The notes below the pieces were generated by a model that saw only the letters and a list, made by a program, of their open reading frames with translations, did no database searches and was not told where the DNA came from. The position numbers were made by a program, and so were the translations under genes. DNA of 64,000 bases from JAVBOO01 sp031550435 (GTDB lineage: Bacteria; Bacillota; Clostridia; Lachnospirales; WRAX01): positions 1-64,000 of the forward strand of contig JAVBOO010000029.1 of NCBI GenBank assembly GCA_031550435.1. The letters run 5' to 3'. Positions 58,077-64,000 of this stretch are shown here, piece after piece (position 1 is the first letter of the stretch; every line of letters begins with the position of its first letter).

Positions 58077-59241
58077 GTTCATCCTCCGTATATTCGTTTT
58101 TCATAAGATCGTGCAGCTTCTGGCTGACGTTGTTCGCCTTAAGCAAGGCTTCGAGCGCTTCTTTTTTCAGCTTCACATCGCCCTTCCTGCTTTTTCTTAC
58201 AGCTCTTATCATTATGTTCTTCGGCGTATGCTCCATATCTATAAACTCTAAAACATCGGTTTTATAGCCCGAAATTTCCAATACAGCCGCGCGTATTCCG
58301 TCGGTCAGGAGCGAAGCGTATTTTTCTTTCAGTATCCCGTGCGAAAGCAGCGGGGTCAGCCCGCTGTGTTTGACCTGAGAGAACAGCTCGTGCTGACAAC
58401 AGGGAACGGCAAGTATAACATCCGCCCCGCGGCCGACGGCATTGTATATGGCATAATCCGTTGCCGTATCGCACGCATGCAGAGACACGACCATGTTTAT
58501 TTTCGGCTTGTCGTGCGCATAGTCGGCTATATCCCCGCAGAAAAACCTAAGTCTGTAAAATCCCAGTTTTTCCGCCAAAGCTCCGCACTCCGCAACAACA
58601 TCCTTTTTTAAGTCCAAGCCTGTAATATTTACGTTTTTGTTTTTGAGTATATTAAAATAATAGTAGAGCGCAAAAGTGAGATATGCTTTTCCGCAGCCGA
58701 AATCAACAATCTCCGCGTTTTCGGGGATAAACTCCGCTATATCGTCTATCATCTCGAGATAACGGTTCAACTGCCTGAACTTCTTGGCGTAATGAGAAAA
58801 TACCCTGCCTTTTTCGTCGGTTACACCAAGCTTTACAAGCCACTCGACCGGCCGGCCTTCATTCATTATATAGTTTTTTTCTCTGTTGTGAGCTATCGGC
58901 CCGTTAACGGAATGCTCAGTCTTTTTCTTGAGCATCTTTGAGTTCTTGCCGTTACTTAAAAATTTATAGTTATACTCCCCTGCGTAAATATCGCAGAGCC
59001 TGTACTTTGGCAAAAGCTCGGCAAGCCTGTCCGATGAGGCTGCGGCGTCCAGGTTTTCGTGAAATACCTTGTCGAGAACAAAGGACGAAAACTGAAACAC
59101 GGTTGCACCCGCGACCGTCACCGGCATAACCGTAATCTTACCCGCCGGCTCTTTTTTATCTGTAGGGTTTGAAAGCGTGGCCTTGGGAAGACTTTCTCCA
59201 AACAACTGTTTTATAATCTCGGTGTAACTCGTGTTTGTCAT
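58069..59241 (-). CDS. SAM-dependent methyltransferase (Methyltransferase_32 / METTL25-like)
   Basis: Class I methyltransferase of unknown target. The N-terminal 170 residues are a family-specific domain. The Rossmann core (about 170-300) has motif I IVDFGCGKAYLTFALYYY, the acidic residue in ITGLDLKKDVV, VVSLHACDTATDYAIYNAV and the distinctive VPCCQHEL segment shared with METTL25-like proteins and the PF13679 group. 390 residues. The ATG at 59241 has GGAG about 9 bases upstream. Coupled to pepT by an 8-base overlap. RNA or protein methylation is possible. Confidence 0.85.
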   Translation of the reverse strand: MTNTSYTEIIKQLFGESLPKATLSNPTDKKEPAGKITVMPVTVAGATVFQFSSFVLDKVFHENLDAAASSDRLAELLPKYRLCDIYAGEYNYKFLSNGKNSKMLKKKTEHSVNGPIAHNREKNYIMNEGRPVEWLVKLGVTDEKGRVFSHYAKKFRQLNRYLEMIDDIAEFIPENAEIVDFGCGKAYLTFALYYYFNILKNKNVNITGLDLKKDVVAECGALAEKLGFYRLRFFCGDIADYAHDKPKINMVVSLHACDTATDYAIYNAVGRGADVILAVPCCQHELFSQVKHSGLTPLLSHGILKEKYASLLTDGIRAAVLEISGYKTDVLEFIDMEHTPKNIMIRAVRKSRKGDVKLKKEALEALLKANNVSQKLHDLMKNEYTEDEHE

Positions 59242-59267
59242 ATTTTTTTACTCCGTACTGTGATATA

Positions 59268-59335
59268 ATATTACCGCGGAAGTTATTACTGCAGCGCAAA
59301 TCAGGCGAAATGTTTAGCTTTGCCGCGATAACCTA
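59268..59335 (+). repeat. R2-like scrap
   Basis: ATATTACCGCGGAAGTTAT matches the R2 start; similarity is lost after about 20 bases. It lies between divergent genes. Confidence 0.35.
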
Positions 59336-59431
59336 CAGTTTAATCCAACGCGGACGAAACTTCAACAAGAACAGCGCACAGATTTCTCCATTTTTTTCGC
59401 TTGAGCAAAAGTAAAGCCCGGGAAGGTGTAT

Positions 59432-60433
59432 ATGTACGATTTCAGAGATATAGACGGGAACGAAAGGCTCATAAGTAACCTGAGCTCGCGTATAAAACAA
59501 GGGGCAGTACATCACGCCTATTTGTTTGACGGAGAGAAAGGCAGCGGAAAAAAGACTTTTGCAAACGCGTTCGCAAAAGCAATTTTGTGTGAGAAAAAAC
59601 AGGGGTATTCCTGTAACTCGTGCACGTCTTGCCGCAGCTTTGAAAGCGGAAACAATCCCGACGTGTACCGAATGAGACCGGAAAAGGTCAAGACCATCGG
59701 CGTTGACCGAATCAGAGAAGAGATTAATGCGACGGTATTTATTAAGCCGTTTTTATACGACAAAAAGATTTATATTATCGAACAGGCCGACGCAATGACG
59801 GTTCAGGCCCAAAACGCTCTGCTGAAGACGCTTGAAGAAGCACCGGCCTTTTGCGTGTTCATGCTTGCCGCAGATAACACCTCTGCGCTTTTGCCGACTG
59901 TTTTGTCCCGTTGTTCGCTTATCGGAATGCGCGCGCTTGATACAAAAACCATAAAACGCCGGCTTGAGCGTGACTTAAGCCTCGATTCCGAAAAGGCGGA
60001 ATTTTACGCGGAGCTTTCGGCAGGCAACATCGGAAGAGCAAAAGAATATGCCGGATCGGACGAATTCACCGCTTTGAGAAATTTTACGGTCGAATTGCTG
60101 GACGGGATAAAAAAGCGCGACTTAATAGACCTTTTTATGCAGGCTAAACAGGCGGAAAACTTTAAAAACAACATTGATGTAATTTTTGACTTGATGCTTT
60201 TATGGTATAGAGACATGCTTGTTGCCGCATGCCTTAACTCGGCTGAGTATATGATACTGCGCGATTTGGAAGATAAGCTGCGGAATAACTTACCCGAGGA
60301 TATAAGCGAAATAGCTTACTGCATAGACTTGATTCATGAAATAAAAAGCGGACTGAGTAAAAACGCCAATTTTGCCCTGTCCTTTGAAATTCTGCTCATA
60401 GGCCTATCCGGTTGCCGCTATAACCCGGCCTGA
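59432..60433 (+). CDS. holB: DNA polymerase III subunit delta-prime
   Basis: Clamp-loader subunit. AAA+ fold with a Walker-A-like GEKGSGKKT, a zinc module CxxCxxC (SCNSCTSC), the sensor region IIEQADAMTVQAQNALLKTLEEAP, and SRCS sensor 1 context (LSRCSLIG). The C-terminal helical collar covers about 200-333. The ATG at 59432 has AAGG 5 bases upstream; the GTG at 59426 is inside that site. 333 residues. It stands alone here (no tmk, no yaaQ). Confidence 0.92.
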   Translation: MYDFRDIDGNERLISNLSSRIKQGAVHHAYLFDGEKGSGKKTFANAFAKAILCEKKQGYSCNSCTSCRSFESGNNPDVYRMRPEKVKTIGVDRIREEINATVFIKPFLYDKKIYIIEQADAMTVQAQNALLKTLEEAPAFCVFMLAADNTSALLPTVLSRCSLIGMRALDTKTIKRRLERDLSLDSEKAEFYAELSAGNIGRAKEYAGSDEFTALRNFTVELLDGIKKRDLIDLFMQAKQAENFKNNIDVIFDLMLLWYRDMLVAACLNSAEYMILRDLEDKLRNNLPEDISEIAYCIDLIHEIKSGLSKNANFALSFEILLIGLSGCRYNPA

Positions 60434-60523
60434 GGGAAACGGCGTTTTTTGAAAATTGCTGAAAGGTTTTCAAATATATAAATTTACTGCTTCACTCCGG
60501 GGTTTTTCCCGAAAACGTGGCAA

Positions 60524-61264
60524 TTAACAGTCGCCGTATCGGTATTTCGGCAATGTCAATATTGCCTCAAGCCCGTTGGAATCTTTTCTGTTCTTGATTT
60601 TTACAACGCCGTTCATTTGGTCGGTAAGCTCTTTTACAATACTGAGGCCTATCCCCTGACCCTTTACGTTTCCGTCCGATTTTGTCACATATCTTTCGAA
60701 GATATGACCCAGTTCTTCTTCGGGGACGCCGGGGCCGCTGTCTGTGACGCGGATTTCTATATACCTTTGCTTTTCTTTGAGACTCAGCTCGATTTCCCCG
60801 CCGTATGGGGTGAACTTCAAAGCGTTTGAAAGCAGATTTGTCACAATTCTTTTGAGCTTTAGCTTGTCGAAATTGTACATAACATCTGCCGTGTCGCATT
60901 CAAAATATATATGTATATCTTTTTGCAACGCCTCAGAGTCATTGTTTTCTATGAGCTGCTGCATAAACTCGGTCATGTTCTGCCTCTCAGTGCATGCCTG
61001 CCTTCTTTCATTAAAAACAGATGCGGTGCTGTCTATTATGCTCAAAATAAGCTCGCTGCTGTTTTTAAGCCTTTCGGCGTGGCTAAGTAGCTCAGCCCTG
61101 TTAAACATTCCTTCCCTCATCATTTGGGCGACATACATAATAGTTGAAAGCGGAGTCTTTATATCGTGGAACGCGTTTTCGAATCGTACAACGGCTTCGT
61201 CGGATTCAAAGTCACAAGTATCTTCACGGTTGCAATTCATACATAAATCGCTGTTATATACCAT
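60524..61264 (-). CDS. Soluble orphan sensor histidine kinase with N-terminal Cys cluster
   Basis: 246-residue cytoplasmic kinase lacking membrane segments and a PAS/GAF sensor. The H box is His33 in FHDIKTPLS; the N box is NLLSNALKF; G boxes are DSGPGVPEEELGHIF and GQGIGLSIVKEL. The only candidate sensor is a short N-terminal Cys-rich segment, Cys8, Cys11 and Cys17 (CMNCNREDTC), which may bind metal, an Fe-S cluster or react with redox signals. The ATG at 61264 has AGGAG 8 bases upstream; ATG 61288 has no ribosome site. No response regulator adjoins. Spo0A-phosphorelay input is conceivable but unproven. Confidence 0.88.
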   Translation of the reverse strand: MVYNSDLCMNCNREDTCDFESDEAVVRFENAFHDIKTPLSTIMYVAQMMREGMFNRAELLSHAERLKNSSELILSIIDSTASVFNERRQACTERQNMTEFMQQLIENNDSEALQKDIHIYFECDTADVMYNFDKLKLKRIVTNLLSNALKFTPYGGEIELSLKEKQRYIEIRVTDSGPGVPEEELGHIFERYVTKSDGNVKGQGIGLSIVKELTDQMNGVVKIKNRKDSNGLEAILTLPKYRYGDC

Positions 61265-61389
61265 ACCTGACACTCCTATCTTGCACATTTTTTGTCTGGC
61301 TCCTATGTATATTGTACCACTTTACAACATGACAGGCAACCAAAAAAAGTTGCGGTTTTAGGAAAAGCCCTGTTTTATGGTATTAAACA

Positions 61390-61424
61390 GCGCCTTGCCC
61401 AAACACGAGTTTTGGGGAAGGCGC
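61390..61424 (-). terminator. Terminator-like hairpin after the TPR-like gene
   Basis: GCGCCTTGCCCAAAC pairs with GTTTTGGGGAAGGCGC with one bulge and a mismatch. The minus strand continues CTGTTTAAT, so the T tract is weak. Confidence 0.5.
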
Positions 61425-61500
61425 AAACAAAAACTGTATAAAACTTAATTTTGCATTGAAAAAAATGAAAACGTTCTCTAAATACTGCTAAGCAAAACGA

Positions 61501-61944
61501 CTACTCCAACACGTTGTTTAGCTCGGATAAAGTGTATTTTCTGTCGTCCTCGTCTTCCATAGTTTCCGCAGCCTTAATTCCGAGGGCAACATTCTCCTGC
61601 GCAAGATCTCTTTTCCCCAGAACTGCATAGGCTCTTGCAACGCTTTCATAGCCGAACGCGAGATCCAATCCGCCGAGATTCTCCTTAAGAGCGATATCCA
61701 GCGAACGTTTTCCGTAAAATAGGGCAGATTCGCCGAGGCCGAGCAAACTGTTTACTCTTGATATCTGCCATTCGCCCCTCGCAAAATTCATCGGCTTACC
61801 CACAAACCCCCAGTGATAACGCGAAGCGTGAGCCTTGTGCAGCATTTCGAAGTTCTCTTCTTCCGTCCTGTCTTTCTTGTCGATTAAGTCCCAAGTCCCG
61901 TTAAAGCACTCAACGGCAATTTTCCTGTGGTCAATATCGCTCAC
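61501..61944 (-). CDS. TPR-like protein of unknown function
   Basis: 147 residues, all-helical, with two repeat-like helical pairs (SALFYGKRSLDIALKENL, GYESVARAYAVLGKRDLAQE) suggesting tetratricopeptide-type packing. The strongly patterned segment HASRYHWG... FARGEWQISRVNSLLG is probably the conserved core of a small family. The start is GTG 61944 with GGGAGG 7 bases upstream. Its own terminator suggests a single-gene unit. No function can be assigned. Confidence 0.75.
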   Translation of the reverse strand: MSDIDHRKIAVECFNGTWDLIDKKDRTEEENFEMLHKAHASRYHWGFVGKPMNFARGEWQISRVNSLLGLGESALFYGKRSLDIALKENLGGLDLAFGYESVARAYAVLGKRDLAQENVALGIKAAETMEDEDDRKYTLSELNNVLE

Positions 61945-62072
61945 TTGTAAACCTCCCGATAATAATCAGTTTTACGCTTTTTTATTGTATTTAATCTGAC
62001 TAATTTGAATTTTTTGAAAATTCAAAGAAAATTTTCCTTAATGATTGACTTGTTCTTCAAGAGAACTATGAA

Positions 62073-63686
62073 TCATTTCAAATATTTCGCGAATCCTCTC
62101 AGGAATGAAATCTGGGAGGCGTCTTCCTTGGTAATCCCGCCTATCGCAAGCAAACCGGCCAAGTAGCTAACCATACCGATAACAACCGCAGCCGGGCACG
62201 CAAGCGCGTTTATCCCGGTAAAGGCGTAAATCGTGTAATAAACCGCCAAAACCGTTACACCCATAAATGCTGAAGCGGCAAGCGGTTTCGCGATTATCCC
62301 GACAAAATCCGGCCTAAACCCGGTATATTTGCGCAGGAAATACCAATCGACACCGGAAGTTACCATATAAAACACGGTTGTGCTTATAACCGCGCCGTTT
62401 ATATTAATCCCCGGTATACCGAGCAGCACATAGTTGACCGGTATCTTGACAAGCGCCCCGGCTATGGCGGCAAACACGGGTATTTTCACCTTGCCGATGC
62501 CCTGAAGTATGCCTGTCGTAATTTGAGTCACAGACAAGAACACTATTGACGTTGCTCCCAAAGTGAGCAGAGAACCGCCTTCAGGATAACCTCGGAACAA
62601 AAGCAGCAAAAGCGGATTTGCGAGTACGCCCATGCCGACTGCCGCCGGTATAGACAAAATCATGGATATACGCATAAGCATGTTTGCTTTTTGCTCGACT
62701 GCAAGCTTGTTCTTCAGGATATGCGATGTTGCTATGCTTGGTATGGCAACAGAGGCAAACGCCGTGGATATCGAGGTCGGAAGCGCAGATAGCGTTACAT
62801 ATTTGCCGGAAAATCGCCCGTAAAGCTCGGTCGCGGTTTCTAACGACAGACCGGCTCCGTTAATGAGCCTCTCGTTTATCATAGACATGTCTATGACATT
62901 TGTTATCGAAAAAACCGCCGTTCCGATAATAATCGGAAACGCTGTTCTGAGCAGTATCTTGCCGATATCGGTTTTTCGCTCTGTTCCGCCATTTTGGTCT
63001 CCGTTTATCGTCGCCTTTATTGCAGGATACGACATATAGAAAATATAAAGCAGGAATACAAGCCCGGCCGCCGCACCTATACCGGTCCCCAGAGTTCCGC
63101 CCGCAGCACCCAGGGCTATTTTGTCACCGGTCGTCGATTCCATAAGCAGCCATGCGCAAACAACGGAAAAAACAGCGTTAAACGCTTGGTCGACTATCTG
63201 GGAGGCCGCGTTCGGCACGGCGTTTCCGATACCGAGGAAATAGCCGCGAAACACACCCATTATCGCGACTATCAGCACAGTCGGAGCCAAGGTCATTATA
63301 GAATAATAGCTCCTCGGGCTCCTGACAAGTTCGCTGAAAAAACCCGCTCCGAAAAAAAGTATGAGCATACTGACAGCGCCGAGAACCGTTGCGATTATCA
63401 GAGATACTTTAAAGACATTATACGCGTCTTTTTGCCTGCCCAGCGCGACTCTTTCCCCAACCATTTTCGAAATGGCTGCGGGAAGACCCGCGGCGGACAA
63501 CACAAAGAAAAACAGATACAAATTATAGGATATGGCGTATAGCCCGTTGCCTTCGTCTCCTATTCTGCCCGTAAGAGGCACTCTGTATATAAAGCCCAAA
63601 AATCTCGCAAGCAAAGAAGCGGCGGTCAGTATGGCGGCCTGTTCAACGATAGAAGACCCTGCTTTTTTATGGCCTCGCGGTTTCAT
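62073..63686 (-). CDS. SpoVB/MurJ-type lipid flippase
   Basis: MOP-superfamily polysaccharide transporter with about 14 membrane helices, likely flipping lipid-linked wall precursors; SpoVB is the cortex-related member. 537 residues. The N terminus SSIVEQAAILTAASLLARFLGFIYRVPLTG then GDEGNGLYAISYNLY is the SpoVB/YtgP group signature; FRGYFLGIGNAVPNAASQIVDQ and GILQGIGKVKIPV also fit. The ATG at 63686 comes 5 bases before the next gene upstream ends, and its GGAG lies within the typA 3' end. Probably co-transcribed with typA. Confidence 0.88.
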   Translation of the reverse strand: MKPRGHKKAGSSIVEQAAILTAASLLARFLGFIYRVPLTGRIGDEGNGLYAISYNLYLFFFVLSAAGLPAAISKMVGERVALGRQKDAYNVFKVSLIIATVLGAVSMLILFFGAGFFSELVRSPRSYYSIMTLAPTVLIVAIMGVFRGYFLGIGNAVPNAASQIVDQAFNAVFSVVCAWLLMESTTGDKIALGAAGGTLGTGIGAAAGLVFLLYIFYMSYPAIKATINGDQNGGTERKTDIGKILLRTAFPIIIGTAVFSITNVIDMSMINERLINGAGLSLETATELYGRFSGKYVTLSALPTSISTAFASVAIPSIATSHILKNKLAVEQKANMLMRISMILSIPAAVGMGVLANPLLLLLFRGYPEGGSLLTLGATSIVFLSVTQITTGILQGIGKVKIPVFAAIAGALVKIPVNYVLLGIPGININGAVISTTVFYMVTSGVDWYFLRKYTGFRPDFVGIIAKPLAASAFMGVTVLAVYYTIYAFTGINALACPAAVVIGMVSYLAGLLAIGGITKEDASQISFLRGFAKYLK

Positions 63687-63691
63687 GTTGT

Positions 63692-64000
63692 TTACTCCTT
63701 TGACGAGTTTCTGTTAGCCTTGGCTCTCAGCGAAGCGTCAAGTATCTTCTTTCTCATGCGCAGGTTTTTGGGTGTAATCTCGACAAGCTCGTCTGTCGTT
63801 ATAAACTCAAGACACTGCTCGAGGCTCATGTTCAAAGGCGTCGTAAGCCTGAGAGACTCGTCAGAGCCTGCGGCCCTCATGTTCGTCAGCTGTTTGCGCT
63901 TGCAGACGTTAAGCTCCATATCCATGCTTCTGGGAGACTTTCCGACTATCATGCCCGCGTATACCTTTGTTTGGGGGCCGATAAACAACTCTCCTCTTTC
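63692..64000 (-). CDS. typA: Translational GTPase TypA/BipA, C-terminal end (partial)
   Basis: The last 102 codons, truncated by the window edge. The C-terminal TypA signature is clear: ERGELFIGPQTKVYAGMIVG, SPRSMDMELNVCKRKQLTN, RAAGSDESLRLTTP and LEFITTDELVEITPKNLR. The reading frame continues through the edge without a start. TypA is a ribosome-binding GTPase for low-temperature and stress growth and 50S assembly. Confidence 0.95.
   Translation of the reverse strand, partial: ERGELFIGPQTKVYAGMIVGKSPRSMDMELNVCKRKQLTNMRAAGSDESLRLTTPLNMSLEQCLEFITTDELVEITPKNLRMRKKILDASLRAKANRNSSKE

Noticed and set aside
58069..59241. 16S/23S rRNA methyltransferase assignment for the METTL25-like protein
   Set aside because: The PCCQH segment shows the family, but no substrate-specific motif allows a named enzyme.

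Overview
The window looks like a chromosomal segment of an endospore-forming, probably anaerobic member of the Clostridia (Firmicutes). The evidence is a gerA-type germinant-receptor operon, an alpha/beta small acid-soluble spore protein, SpoIIQ, sigma-G, a SpoVD-type transpeptidase, YtvI and a SpoVB/MurJ-type flippase. A 2[4Fe-4S] clostridial ferredoxin, a DUF1540 protein, strong GGAGG ribosome binding sites and frequent TTG starts agree with this. No prophage, insertion sequence with a transposase, CRISPR array or rRNA operon was seen. Species cannot be named from the sequence.

Layout. 0.3-7 kb: a cell-envelope subtilase facing away from a small secreted Ig-like protein, then a TSUP-family permease and tRNA-Gly(CCC). 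7.4-10.3 kb: greA-lysS and a hexapeptide acetyltransferase. 10.3-15.5 kb (minus): a PrsA-like foldase, a SASP gene too short for routine ORF calling, and gerAA-AB-AC. 15.9-25.2 kb (minus): cheV, then the conserved block mfd-pth-prs-glmU, in which glmU keeps only its acetyltransferase half, then a radical SAM enzyme and spoIIQ. 25.7-28.2 kb: ftsQ and ftsZ. 28.2-29.3 kb (minus): rpsF-ssb-rpsR. 29.9-36.5 kb: a CdaR-type regulator, ftsE-ftsX, a coiled-coil M23 hydrolase, a CtpA-type protease and a DUF1540 protein. 36.8-46.8 kb (minus): a small membrane protein and two giant paralogous secreted Fn3/SLH-like proteins. 47-51.6 kb: a DtxR/MntR regulator, ferredoxin, a SpoVD-like PBP and sigG. 51.6-64 kb: an ABC exporter, an orphan surface or spore protein, YtvI, a Zn-phospholipase-C-like protein, pepT and a methyltransferase, holB, an orphan histidine kinase, a TPR-like protein, a SpoVB-like flippase and the 3' end of typA.

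Functional themes are cell division and wall remodelling (FtsQ, FtsZ, FtsEX with an M23 hydrolase, CtpA, PBP, flippase), sporulation and germination, and information processing (GreA, LysS, Mfd, Pth, SSB, S6, S18, HolB, TypA).

The least explained content is in the spacers. At least four families of short, non-coding, partly palindromic elements (called R1-R4 here) recur. R1 (about 158 bp, imperfect terminal inverted repeats) appears whole or in part about twelve times. R2 (about 160-230 bp) appears whole or in part about eight times. One R1 sits inside an R2, and an R2 piece sits inside another R1. Some pieces abut or supply stop codons, and one R1 fills the sigG upstream region. This is the best candidate for undescribed biology here: a dense MITE-like element community with no transposase in view. 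Repeat boundaries were aligned by eye and are approximate.
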